The position numbers and the translations under genes are program-made. From AC-32 sp038237925 (GTDB lineage: Bacteria; Actinomycetota; Thermoleophilia; Gaiellales; Gaiellaceae), in the NCBI GenBank assembly GCA_038237925.1, contig JBBRYF010000009.1:49903-113902 (forward strand): DNA of 64,000 bases, given 5' to 3'. The notes under the pieces were generated by a model, which had not been told where the DNA came from, did no database searches, and was given only the letters and a program-made list of their open reading frames with translations. The stretch's first letter is position 1. Each line of letters begins with the position of its first letter. Shown piece after piece: positions 15,534 to 23,304 of this stretch.

Positions 15534-17531
15534 ATGCGCCACCGCGACGACCTGCAGGGGCTTCGCGCAATCGCGGTTCTCCTCGTCGTGCTCGGCCACG
15601 CCGGGGCGCCTCACCTGAGCGGAGGCTACGTCGGCGTCGACGTCTTCTTCGTCCTCTCCGGCTTTCTGATCACAGGCCTGCTGCTCTCGCAGGCGGCGCG
15701 TGACGGGCGGGTGCGGCTGGGCGATTTCTACGTCAGTCGCGCGCGGAGGATCCTGCCAGCGGCCGTGCTCACGCTTGTCGTGACGGACATCGCGGCGCAT
15801 CAGCTCCTCAACTTCGTGCGCGCGCGCGAGGCGGTGAGTGACAGCGTCTGGGCGGCGATCTTCGCCGCGAACGTGCACTTCGCGCGGGCGGGGACCGACT
15901 ACTTCGCCCAGGACAGGCCCCCGTCGCCGGTTCAGCACTTCTGGACCCTTGCCGTCGAGGAGCAGTTCTACCTCGTCTGGCCGGTCGTGCTCGCGCTCGT
16001 GCTGCTCGTAGGTGTCCTGCGCAGGCGGCTGCTCTGGATCGTCGGCGCTGCGGGCGTCGCGTCGTTCGCGTGGTCGGTGCACGCGACCGCGGCGCACCCC
16101 GTCCCGGCGTACTTCTCGACCGCGGCCCGAGCCTGGGAGCTGGCGCTAGGCGCAGCGCTCGCGATTGGGGCGCCGCGACTCCGGGTACCCGCGGCGGCCG
16201 GCTGGGCCGGCCTCGGGTGCATCGTCGCCGCAGCGGTCGCATTCTCCGGTTCGACGCCGTTCCCCGGCTATTCGGCGCTCCTGCCGACGTTCGGGGCCGC
16301 GCTCGTGATCGCCGCGCACGGCGGCGGCGCTGCTCGGCTGCTTTCCCTGCCGCCGCTGCGGTACGTCGGCGACCGCTCGTACGCCTTCTACCTCTGGCAC
16401 TGGCCGGTACTCGTGATCGCGACCGGCTACGCGGGGCACGCGCTCTCGACGCCGGCGCGCCTCGGCCTGTCGGCCGGGGCCTTCATGCTGTCGATACTGA
16501 GCTATGCCCTCGTCGAGAACCCGATCCGGCACATGAGGTGGCGCGCGCCCGGCGGCGCCCTCCTCTGGCCCGCCTCGGTCGTGGTGACCTTGGCGGTCGC
16601 GCTGCCGATCCTTGCCTCGCTGCACGCGACGGCCGCGCGCATCGCGGACGCCTCGGCGGCCGTACGGCCGACCGCGCTCGCAGCTCCGGCGGGAGCGTCG
16701 CGCGCCTCGTGGAAGCCGCTCGGAGCCGTCGCCGCGGCCGTGGATGCGGCGAAGCGCGGGGCTCGGCTGCCCTGGCCGCTCACGCCGTCGGTCGGCGACC
16801 TGAGCAAGGACTTCTACGCGTTCCCGAGCGGCTGCTCCGCGCACCGCGGCCAGACTTCGAGCTCGGTCTGCCGCCTGGGCGACACCGGCGCCGGCAAGAC
16901 GCTCGTCGTGATCGGCGACTCGCACGCGCAGATGTGGATGCCGACGATCTTGAACCTGGCGCGCCGCGACGGCTGGACGGTCGTGCCGTTCGTCAAGGTC
17001 GGCTGCGTCCCGACGAAGTGGCTCCACAGCAAGGACTGGGGCTGCAGCGTCTGGTATCGCTGGGCCCTCGGGCGGGCGGCGAAGCTCCATCCGCAGGTCT
17101 CGCTGGTCGCCGCGAGCTGGGCGGACAGTCCGCGCGCGGCGCCGGCGCTCAAGGCGGTGGCGGCGCTGATCGGGAGCGTGACGCGCTTCTCGGCGACCAC
17201 GATCGTCGTAGGCGATTCGCCGCACCAGCACCGACAGCCGGTCGACTGCCTGCTCTCCTCCGGCGCGACGATGCGCACCTGCGCGTCGAAGGCGACAGTC
17301 GCCGAGCTGCAGCTGAACGCGCGGGTCGCCGCGATCGCGTCCAGGCAGCGGGTGGGCTTCCTGAACGTGACGGGCTGGTTCTGCGCCCGCGCCTCGAGCG
17401 TCGCGGTGCTCTGCCCGGAGGTCGTCAACCGCACGATCGCCTGGATCGACCTCGGCCACGTCTCGGAGACGTACGCCCTCGAGCTCGCGACGCCGTTCCG
17501 GAACGCGTTCCGGCGCGAGCTCTTCCGCTAG
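15534..17531 (+). CDS. acyltransferase-3 with C-terminal SGNH domain (OatA-like)
   Basis: The 665-residue protein probably O-acetylates a cell-surface glycan. The N-terminal half is an acyltransferase-3 membrane domain: LQGLRAIAVLLVVLGHAG with the catalytic His region, VDVFFVLSGFLITG, SRARRILPA and about ten hydrophobic helices to residue 375. After a linker, the extracytoplasmic SGNH hydrolase-like domain shows LVVIGDSHAQMWMP (block I with Ser) and WIDLGHVSETYALE (Asp and His of block V). The two-domain form is like OatA and other peptidoglycan or polysaccharide O-acetyltransferases. Start ATG at 15534 gives MRHRDDLQGLRA, the usual position of this motif. Confidence 0.9.
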   Translation: MRHRDDLQGLRAIAVLLVVLGHAGAPHLSGGYVGVDVFFVLSGFLITGLLLSQAARDGRVRLGDFYVSRARRILPAAVLTLVVTDIAAHQLLNFVRAREAVSDSVWAAIFAANVHFARAGTDYFAQDRPPSPVQHFWTLAVEEQFYLVWPVVLALVLLVGVLRRRLLWIVGAAGVASFAWSVHATAAHPVPAYFSTAARAWELALGAALAIGAPRLRVPAAAGWAGLGCIVAAAVAFSGSTPFPGYSALLPTFGAALVIAAHGGGAARLLSLPPLRYVGDRSYAFYLWHWPVLVIATGYAGHALSTPARLGLSAGAFMLSILSYALVENPIRHMRWRAPGGALLWPASVVVTLAVALPILASLHATAARIADASAAVRPTALAAPAGASRASWKPLGAVAAAVDAAKRGARLPWPLTPSVGDLSKDFYAFPSGCSAHRGQTSSSVCRLGDTGAGKTLVVIGDSHAQMWMPTILNLARRDGWTVVPFVKVGCVPTKWLHSKDWGCSVWYRWALGRAAKLHPQVSLVAASWADSPRAAPALKAVAALIGSVTRFSATTIVVGDSPHQHRQPVDCLLSSGATMRTCASKATVAELQLNARVAAIASRQRVGFLNVTGWFCARASSVAVLCPEVVNRTIAWIDLGHVSETYALELATPFRNAFRRELFR

Positions 17532-17535
17532 AAAG

Positions 17536-17557
17536 AGCCCGCGCCGGGAGTCGGGCT
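17536..17557. terminator. short hairpin between convergent genes
   Basis: AGCCCG (17536-17541) and CGGGCT (17552-17557) form a 6 bp stem between the convergent acyltransferase and the small secreted protein. It may terminate both transcripts; the stem is short. Confidence 0.35.
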
Positions 17558-17945
17558 AGAAGGAGCCCGGGACGATCTTCGCGTCGGCTGCCGTTCGCAC
17601 CGTCACGTTCGTGCCGGCGGAGACGGCCGGGACGGCCTGGCCGAGCTGGGTGCTGCGGCTGATGTGTGCGGCGCCGAGGGCGCTGACCTTCACCGTGCCG
17701 AGCTTCGCCACGGCGACGTAGAACGTCACGCGCTTGCCCGCGAGCCGGCGGACGTGCTCGACCTCCGCCTCGAGCTCGCGCTGGCCGCCCTTCGCCCGGA
17801 ACTTCGCCGAGCCCATCGCGGCCGGGAACGCCTTGGCCGCCTTGAGCACGATCCGCGCGCCCGGGCCGCCGGAGGCGAGCACCGTCGGGACCGAGACCGC
17901 CAGCAAGAGGGCCGTAACCGCGAGCAGGGTGGTGATGCGCTTCAT
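17556..17945 (-). CDS. small secreted protein of unknown function
   Basis: The 129-residue protein has a clear signal peptide (MKRITTLLAVTALLLAVSVPTVLASG, cleavage likely after LAS). The mature part of about 100 residues is rich in Lys and Ala with short predicted strands (KFRAKGGQRELEAEVEHV, then KRVTFYVAVAKLGTVKV). The pattern is like small secreted actinobacterial proteins of the CHRD-like/antifreeze-like type, but I cannot assign it. It is convergent with the acyltransferase. About 165 bases upstream (17946-18111) contain no recognisable gene. Confidence 0.7.
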   Translation of the reverse strand: MKRITTLLAVTALLLAVSVPTVLASGGPGARIVLKAAKAFPAAMGSAKFRAKGGQRELEAEVEHVRRLAGKRVTFYVAVAKLGTVKVSALGAAHISRSTQLGQAVPAVSAGTNVTVRTAADAKIVPGSF

Positions 17946-18111
17946 GTCGTGCCTCCCGTAGTCGTTTGACCGTGTGCGTCGAGACTACGGAGCGGTTGTC
18001 CAACCCCTGCTCATGCGCGGGCAAGGCTTTTCCACGCGTCGGGTTAAGGGTTGGTAGGCATGTGAACCGCGCCTGACCCGGCCGTAAACCGCCGCTCTCG
18101 ACGATGGCGGT

Positions 18112-19307
18112 GTGGACGCGAGACTCGACCGGCGCGCGCGCACCCGCAGGCTTCGCCTGCAGCGGTTCGTCGTGCTCGCCTCGTTCTTGCTGGCAGCGGA
18201 GTCGCCACCGCGGCGTTCGTCCCGCGCGGCGCGCCGCCTCGAGGAACTGCGCCTGTGCGTGCTCGAGCGGCGGCTCGACGCCCGGCTGGAGCTCGGCGAG
18301 TACGCGGCCCTCGTGCCCGAGCTGGAGTCGCTCGTCGAGCAGGAGCCGCTGCGCGAAGGCCTGCGCCGGCGTTTGATGGTCGCTCTCTATCGCAGCGGCC
18401 GCCAGGCGGAGGCGCTGGAGCGTTACCGCGAGGGGCGGAGCTTCTCGTTGTAGAGCTCGGCCTCGAGCCGGGGCCTGGGCTGCAGGAGCTCGAGCGAGCG
18501 ATCCTGCGTCACGACCCGGCGCTCGAGGGACCGGTCGGGCCGGCGTCGCAGAGGCGGGGTCCCGTGGTTGTCGTCGGAGCAGCGCCGGTCCCACTGTTCG
18601 CGCCGCTTTGCGCGGACGGGCGCGAGCTCGTGCTGGTGGAGCTTGCGTCGGAAGCAGGCTCCCTTCGAGAGCTGGCAACAGCGCTCGAGCGAGTGCGGGA
18701 CGAGCTCGGACAGGAGGGCGTCGCCGCGCGGATCGCGTGCTTTACGTCAGCCGAGCCGCTCGACGATGCGCTTCGGGTCGCCGCCGAGCAGTCGGCGGAG
18801 CTGCTCGTGCTCGACCGAGGCCTGGGCGAACTGCCTGAAGCCCCGCAGTGCGACGTCGTCGTCGTGGCGCGGCCGGAGCCGGCCTTTGTCATGGGAGCCC
18901 CGGTGGTCGTGCCCTTCGGCGGCGGTGCCGATGAGTGGGCGGCGCTCCAGCTGGCCGCCTGGCTGGCGCGGGCGCACGGCCTGCCGCTGCGGCTCGTCGG
19001 CGCCGAGGAGCGCGAGGGCCGCCGCGACGCGAGCCGCCTGCTGGCCTCCGCGTCCCTTGCGCTCCAACGCTTCGCGGGGAGCTCGGCCGAGCCGGTGCTC
19101 GCGGCGCCCGGCGCGGAGGGGATCCTTGCGCAGCCTGCGTCGCTGCTCGTCATCGCCCTCCCCACGGGCGAGCTCGGAGAGACCAGGCAGACGCTCGTCG
19201 AGCGCGCGGACGTCCCGGTTCTGCTCGTCCGCGGCGGCCTGCGTCCGGGCGGCCTCGCGCCCGACCGGACGCTGACGCGCTTCAGCTGGTCGTTGCGCGA
19301 CGGCTAG
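18112..19307 (+). pseudogene. decayed BTAD transcriptional activator fused to a universal-stress-like domain
   Basis: A bacterial transcriptional activator domain is plain in RRLEELRLCVLERRLDARLE and LMVALYRSGRQAEALERYRE, but this frame stops at 18453. The expected continuation (LLVVELGLEPGPGLQELERA) lies in the next frame from about 18440, so one base is missing near 18438. The rest, to 19307, resembles paired universal-stress-protein-like alpha/beta domains (VVVVGAAPVPLF, then VVVPFGGGADEWAALQLAAW, ending LLVRGGLRPG). The OmpR-type DNA-binding domain that normally precedes BTAD is absent; upstream sequence in all frames shows no remnant I can recognise. A real pseudogene is more likely than a simple sequencing error because the N-terminus is also gone. 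Confidence 0.65.
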
Positions 19308-19369
19308 GGGCCGCGTTGTCCGCGGCTCTAACGGCCGGCCGAGATTTCTCCCGTGCGTCCTGCACCTGC

Positions 19370-19393
19370 CGGGCCCGGCAAGCGCCGGGCCCG
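19370..19393. terminator. perfect 10 bp stem hairpin
   Basis: CGGGCCCGGC (19370-19379), loop AAGC, and GCCGGGCCCG (19384-19393) form a perfect stem. It lies 11 bases past the stop of the leftward small ORF and 60 bases past the end of the rightward pseudogene, so it may terminate both. Confidence 0.65.
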
Positions 19394-19403
19394 CCTCGCG
19401 AGC

Positions 19404-19484
19404 TCAGCTCGCTGCAGCGATGCGCACGCTCAGCTTCGCAACGGGGAAGTTGCGCAGCTTGCGCTTGAGGATGTCCGCAGACAT
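19404..19484 (-). CDS. 26-residue small ORF
   Basis: Translation from ATG at 19484 gives MSADILKRKLRNFPVAKLSV followed by RIAAAS, then TGA. A good ribosome site (AAAGG) lies about eight bases upstream and a perfect terminator hairpin directly downstream, so the unit has everything a small gene needs. The peptide is cationic (four Lys, three Arg) and amphipathic, with the start of a helix after MSAD. I do not recognise it. It might be a short regulatory or precursor peptide; no modification enzyme is next to it. Divergent from the aquaporin gene. Confidence 0.5.
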   Translation of the reverse strand: MSADILKRKLRNFPVAKLSVRIAAAS

Positions 19485-19563
19485 GTGGGCCGCCTTTCGT
19501 TCCGCAGTGATAGGCCGGCTACAAACGTCGGCTGACGGGTGCCGCCGCGGCATCCCTCGAAGG

Positions 19564-19615
19564 AGCGCCATCCGCCCCTCGTTCTAGGGAGCGCCATCCG
19601 CCCCTCGTTCTAGGG
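19564..19615. repeat. 26 bp tandem duplication upstream of aquaporin
   Basis: The 26-base unit beginning AGCGCCATCCGCCCCTCGTT occurs twice head to tail (19564-19589 and 19590-19615) without mismatch, followed by TTTTT and then the GTG start at 19624. It occupies the expected promoter or leader region. Confidence 0.9.
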
Positions 19616-19623
19616 TTTTTGTC

Positions 19624-20364
19624 GTGCGACCGGCCTTTTTGCAGCGTGGCGTCGCAGAGTTCGTGGGAACCTTCACGCTCGTCTTCGTGGGCGCAGGCTC
19701 GATCATCGCGACGCACGGCACGAACCTGACCGCGATCGCGCTGGCGCACGGGCTCGCGATCGGGGTCATGGCCTCGGCGGTCGGTCACATCTCCGGCGGG
19801 CATTTCAACCCGGCGGTCACGTTTGGCTTCGTCGTGACCCGCCGGATCGAGATCCACCTTGCGGCGGTCTACTGGTTCGCCCAGCTGACGGCGGCAGTGC
19901 TCGCGGCGTTCCTGCTCACCGCCGTGCTCCCGCAGAGCCAGACCGACGCTGTCAACCTCGGCGCGCCGGCACTCGGCTCCGGGATCGGCGCGGGCGGGGG
20001 CCTTGTGATCGAGGCCGTGCTGACGTTCTTCCTGGTCTGGGTGATCTTCGCCTGTGCGACCGACCCGCGCGGCACGTTCGCCTCGATTGCCGGCCTGGCG
20101 ATCGGCTTCACGATCACGCTCGACATCTTCGTGGGCGGCGTGTACACAGGCGCCGCGATGAACCCGGCGCGCGCGCTCGGGCCGCAGCTCGTGCAGAACG
20201 TCTGGAGCGACGCCTGGGTCTGGTGGCTCGGCCCCGCCGTTGGCGCCGCCGCCGCCGCACTGCTCTACGACCGGCTCTACCTGCGGCCGGTCTCGCCCGA
20301 GCCGGTCGGGCCGCCCGAGACGGGGCTCGAGGAGCCGCGCCCGGGCGAAGCCGCGGCGATGTAG
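19624..20364 (+). CDS. MIP family aquaporin/glycerol facilitator
   Basis: The 246-residue membrane protein has six hydrophobic helices and the two hallmark Asn-Pro-Ala loops: GGHFNPAVTFG (about residue 62) and GAAMNPARALGP (about residue 180). The overall length and the short second half match water-selective aquaporins more than glycerol facilitators, which carry larger insertions; the selectivity-filter residues were not resolved. Start GTG at 19624. The C-terminal 30 residues are Pro/Glu-rich and probably cytoplasmic. A perfect 26 bp tandem repeat lies immediately upstream. Confidence 0.92.
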   Translation: MRPAFLQRGVAEFVGTFTLVFVGAGSIIATHGTNLTAIALAHGLAIGVMASAVGHISGGHFNPAVTFGFVVTRRIEIHLAAVYWFAQLTAAVLAAFLLTAVLPQSQTDAVNLGAPALGSGIGAGGGLVIEAVLTFFLVWVIFACATDPRGTFASIAGLAIGFTITLDIFVGGVYTGAAMNPARALGPQLVQNVWSDAWVWWLGPAVGAAAAALLYDRLYLRPVSPEPVGPPETGLEEPRPGEAAAM

Positions 20365-20374
20365 CTTTCCGCCC

Positions 20375-20950
20375 GTGGTGCTGCTGGCTCTCTCGACGGG
20401 GCACAAGCTCGGGCTCGGGCTCGCCGTCGCGGGCTTCGCCGGCTTCGCGCTGATCGTCTCGATGCTGGTGCCGCGCTACCGGCCGCAGTTCCCGGGACGC
20501 GGGCTCGGCGTCTTCCTCGTCGCGTGCGTGCTGCTCTTCATCGGGATGCTGGTCGCGGTCGAGATCTTCGGCAAGGAAGGCGGCGAGGCGAAGGCCGGCG
20601 CGGGGGCGACGACGCAGACCACCAGCACGACGACGACCCAGCAGACGGCGACGTCGACGACGACGGCGCAAAAGGCCGAGCAGGTGCAGGTGAGCGAGAG
20701 CGAGTTCAAGATCACGCTCGTCGGCAGCTCGGTCAAGGCCGGCCACGTCACCTTCGAGGTCAAGAACGACGGCAACATCCCCCACAACGTCGTAGTCGAC
20801 GGCAACGGCGTGCACCAGTCGACGAAGAACCTGAACGGCGGCCAGTCGGAGGCGCTGAGCGTCGACCTGCAGCCCGGGACGTATGACCTCTACTGCTCGA
20901 TTCCCGGCCACAAGCAGGCCGGCATGGATCTGAAGCTCACCGTGTCCTGA
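20375..20950 (+). CDS. membrane-anchored cupredoxin (plastocyanin-like)
   Basis: The 191-residue protein has two N-terminal hydrophobic segments, a Thr/Gln-rich linker (TTQTTSTTTTQQTATSTTT) and a C-terminal cupredoxin domain. Type I copper ligands are visible: His in NIPHNVVV, then Cys, His and Met in YCSIPGHKQAGM. It should sit on the outer face of the membrane and carry electrons. The GTG at 20375 lies 11 bases after the aquaporin stop; a second GTG three bases later is equally possible. Its electron partner is not evident here; a c-type cytochrome is encoded at 52323 but far away. Confidence 0.85.
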   Translation: MVLLALSTGHKLGLGLAVAGFAGFALIVSMLVPRYRPQFPGRGLGVFLVACVLLFIGMLVAVEIFGKEGGEAKAGAGATTQTTSTTTTQQTATSTTTAQKAEQVQVSESEFKITLVGSSVKAGHVTFEVKNDGNIPHNVVVDGNGVHQSTKNLNGGQSEALSVDLQPGTYDLYCSIPGHKQAGMDLKLTVS

Positions 20951-20960
20951 ACGAACGAGG

Positions 20961-21052
20961 CGGAGAAGGAGGGATTCGAACCCTCGAGGCAGGGATTCTC
21001 CCCACCTAACGCCTTAGCAGGGCGCCGCCTTCAGCCACTCGGCCACTTCTCC
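20961..21052 (-). tRNA. tRNA-Ser (anticodon GCT)
   Basis: On the minus strand the acceptor GGAGAAG pairs with CTTCTCC, discriminator G. The anticodon loop has CTGCTAA (GCT, reads AGC/AGU). A long variable arm, typical of tRNA-Ser, and a GGTTCGAATCC T-loop are present. 92 bases; CCA is not encoded. Confidence 0.94.
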
Positions 21053-21107
21053 GCGAGCGCAAAAGAATAGCCGAGCCTTTCGGCCGCTACCCTATGGCCC
21101 GCACCTG

Positions 21108-21196
21108 GGAGGGGTGGCAGAGCGGTCGAATGCGGCGGTCTCGAAAACCGTTTCGGGCGGTTTCGTCCGACGAGGGTTCAAATCCCTCCCCCTCCG
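21108..21196 (+). tRNA. tRNA-Ser (anticodon CGA), island attachment gene
   Basis: Acceptor GGAGGGG pairs with CCCCTCC, discriminator G, anticodon loop TCTCGAAAA (CGA, reads UCG), long variable arm, T-loop GGTTCAAATCC. The 3' part from 21136 onward is the left copy of the 63 bp repeat, so its 3' half is supplied by the island and the gene stays intact. Confidence 0.95.
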
Positions 21197-21198
21197 CT
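21136..21198 (+). repeat. left attachment repeat (63 bp) of the island
   Basis: The 63 bases from CGGTCTCG to CCGCT are identical to 31691-31753 and cover the anticodon arm to the end of tRNA-Ser(CGA). Sequence diverges directly on both sides. This defines the island's left boundary. Confidence 0.95.
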
Positions 21199-21202
21199 AA
21201 AC

Positions 21203-21238
21203 AAGCCGAAACCCGCTTCGCTAGGCGGGTTTCGGCTT
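21203..21238 (+). terminator. terminator after tRNA-Ser(CGA), island-borne
   Basis: AAGCCGAAACCCGC (21203-21216) and GCGGGTTTCGGCTT (21225-21238) form a 14 bp stem just after the tRNA. It differs from the terminator at 31761, which would be the original host one. Confidence 0.85.
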
Positions 21239-21289
21239 CTCAGGTGCCGGTGCAATCGTACCGCTCACAACCGCCAAGAACCGCTCAGG

Positions 21290-21318
21290 ACTGGCGCCGA
21301 CTGGCGCAAAACTGGCGC
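21290..21318 (+). repeat. three phased ACTGGCGC sites, left island end
   Basis: ACTGGCGC starts at 21290, 21300 and 21311, i.e. one helical turn apart. Two more copies lie at the right end (31633, 31645), and inverted copies lie at 24117-24135 and 26243-26261. They look like arm-type binding sites for the integrase or excisionase (inference). Confidence 0.7.
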
Positions 21319-21338
21319 ATCGTTCTAGAGTCCGCTCC

Positions 21339-21513
21339 GTGCTCTACGAGGTTTACGTCGCCGGCCAAGACCCGTTCGACCACGGAAGACGACCGCAGTC
21401 TCGATGTGGACGATGTGTTCCCCCACGAAGGGGTCATGCACCGAGTCGACATGGTCGAGCCTGACCACAACGAGTATGACGCCGTCGTGCACATGAGGGC
21501 CCTCGGGCAGTAG
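21339..21513 (+). pseudogene. frameshifted small gene remnant at the left island end
   Basis: From GTG at 21339 the frame reads VLYEVYVAGQDPFDH, then goes out of frame. In the next frame the sequence continues EDDRSLDVDDVFPHEGVM and ends DAVVHMRALGQ at 21513. Together they read like one acidic protein of about 57 residues interrupted by a single inserted base near 21384. Function unknown; an expressed version may exist elsewhere. Confidence 0.45.
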
Positions 21514-21735
21514 ACAGGAGAGGCCGCTACGCGCTGAAAAGGCCGGGGCGGGCGGCGAGCCGCACGGGCGGCGCAGCGTCGCGGACCTTTTCCGGCTGAA
21601 AGGAATACACTGGCTGTACTGGCCCTGCAGCCAGAACCCGGCCGAAAGCCCGAAGGCCACCAACGCGCGTTGGCGCGCGAGGCGATGAGCCCAGGCGAAC
21701 AGAGTTTTGACTTGTAGGGCCAGTTCTCTGGGTGA

Positions 21736-21914
21736 GGGATCTATGAGCGCCAAGAGCGTGCTCTCATCCCTGAGTGCGCCGAGTGCCATCAGCTGTGGCT
21801 GCCGACGGACAGCGAGCGCTGGCGGGCCTATCTCGCCGGCGAGAACCTCGAACAGCCGGCGGAGGTCTTCTCTACTGCCCGCGCTGCGCCGAACGCTGTT
21901 TCGGCGACGACTAA
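21736..21914 (+). pseudogene. frameshifted zinc-ribbon-like small protein
   Basis: One frame reads ERALIPECAECHQLWLPTD then WRAYLAGENLEQPAEVF, and the next frame continues YCPRCAERCFGDD to a stop at 21912. The two Cys-x2-Cys pairs (CAEC and CPRC) would form a zinc ribbon if joined, but a frame change near 21870 separates them and no start codon is in frame upstream of the first pair. I take it as a decayed gene. The preceding 220 bases (21514-21735) hold nothing I can support. Confidence 0.5.
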
Positions 21915-22163
21915 CGAGCAGTACCGACACGCCCGCGGCTGCGACTCGCGCCCTCGCCGACGCCCTGCTTGAAGCGGTGAACGTCCCTGTGTGGGACACT
22001 CGTGCCTCCCGACACGAAGGGGATCCTAATGCGGCAGGCATCCCGTGCGCATACGCCGGTCCCGCGGCGACTGCTGTTGCGGCCGCAGGTCGGTACCGGT
22101 TCGAAGGCGAGAATCGCCGACAGCGAGGGACGCGGACGCGGCGCTGCGAACGCTGGGCTCGGA

Positions 22164-22964
22164 ATGAAGGCGGCGAGCTGGCTGTTTTTCCAGCTGAGCT
22201 TCAAGACCCCGCCAGCTCGAGGCCCGACGACCGGTGCGCTGGACTACGAGTACGACGAGGAATCGACTCGTCGCTTCCTCAGCCGCTTTGGGCGCGAGCT
22301 CGATTTCCGCGGCAAGTCCGTCGTCGACGTCGGCTGCGGTACTGGTGTGCTCTGCGTCGAAGCAGCGAAGCGCGGCTCCCGCCACGTCGTTGGCCTCGAC
22401 GTGCAGCCGATCGATCCTGCCGTCGCCTACCTGCACGAGCGCCATCCCGACCTAGCGGAGCGTGTCAGCTTCGTCCGCACTGACGGCAGCCTCAGCGAGG
22501 TCACTGAGGAACGCTTTGACCTCGTCCTCTCGAAGGACAGCTTCGAGCACTACCGCGAACCTGAGAGGGTCCTCAGCGAGCTGGTCGCGATGCTCGCGCC
22601 TGGTGGGGAACTGGCGATCGGTTTCGGCCCACTCTGGAAGAGCCCGCTAGGGGGCCACATCACCTACATGACGAGGCTCCCGTGGGCACACCTGCTGTTC
22701 CCCGAGAGTGTGATCATGGCTGAACGCAAGCGGTTTAGGCCCGAAGAAGACGCCACCTGCTTCGCAGACGTCCGCGGCGGCCTGAACAAGATGACGCTCG
22801 CTCGCTTTCGATCGCTCATGGAGCGAAGCGGCCTCGAGTGCGTGTCCTGGGCGACGAACGTGTCGGAACATCCCGCGGTCCGCGCCATGAAGATCTTCAC
22901 CCGCGTCCCCCCGCTGCGCGAGTACTTCACGAATAGCGTCTTCACGATCTGGCGTAACACATAG
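22164..22964 (+). CDS. SAM-dependent class I methyltransferase (cargo)
   Basis: The 266-residue protein has a class I methyltransferase fold: motif I VVDVGCGTGVLCVEAAKRG, acidic motif II VVGLDVQP, and motif IV FDLVLSKDSFEHYREPERVL. A C-terminal extension (KRFRPEEDATCFADVRGGLN) is like methyltransferases acting on small molecules or sugars. I chose ATG at 22164 over 22002 because residues upstream look non-coding. The substrate is unknown. It is intact, unlike its left neighbours, so it may be functional island cargo. Confidence 0.75.
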   Translation: MKAASWLFFQLSFKTPPARGPTTGALDYEYDEESTRRFLSRFGRELDFRGKSVVDVGCGTGVLCVEAAKRGSRHVVGLDVQPIDPAVAYLHERHPDLAERVSFVRTDGSLSEVTEERFDLVLSKDSFEHYREPERVLSELVAMLAPGGELAIGFGPLWKSPLGGHITYMTRLPWAHLLFPESVIMAERKRFRPEEDATCFADVRGGLNKMTLARFRSLMERSGLECVSWATNVSEHPAVRAMKIFTRVPPLREYFTNSVFTIWRNT

Positions 22965-23092
22965 CCAAAAGCCAGGCGAGTCGGTCTCTGCGAGCATACG
23001 TTCGTGACCTCACAAAGCTCGTTTCGGCACCAGTTCCAGCGGGCCCTGGAGCGCGCGGCAGCGTCCGTCACGCCATCTCGGCAGCGAAGGCG

Positions 23093-23260
23093 ATGGGTGG
23101 TCTCGGCCTCGGTGACGCCCTCGCGCTGTGCGGTCGTTTCGCAGAGCGCGACCCGGTGCGCTATCACCGTGCGGCGGTGCGCTGGGTTTCCCGCTTTCTC
23201 GCCGAGACGCCCGACGCGTCGCTCGCCGAGGCCCAGGGCTTCGCGATTCTTCGTCGTTAG
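23093..23260 (+). pseudogene. 55-residue gene fragment, possible 3' end of a broken gene
   Basis: From ATG at 23093 the frame reads MGGLGLGDALALCGRFAERD then YHRAAVRWVSRFLAE and ends AQGFAILRR. The composition is protein-like and differs from the shadow frames. Upstream, RGSVRHAISAAKAM continues in the same frame without a convincing start, so the 5' end seems lost. No function recognised. The flanks 22965-23092 and 23261-23304 contain nothing I can support. Confidence 0.4.
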
Positions 23261-23304
23261 GCGAACGGTAGTAGCGGCATCGCCATCTACCACTACGCCT
23301 GCCG

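Noticed and set aside
15379..15570. 63-residue frame across tRNA-Val (ends with SNQGPPACEAGALPLSYTP)
   Set aside because: A well-known artefact: antisense translation of tRNA sequence.
16146..17459. 437-residue minus-strand frame inside the acyltransferase
   Set aside because: Shadow of a well-supported OatA-like gene; no recognisable motif.
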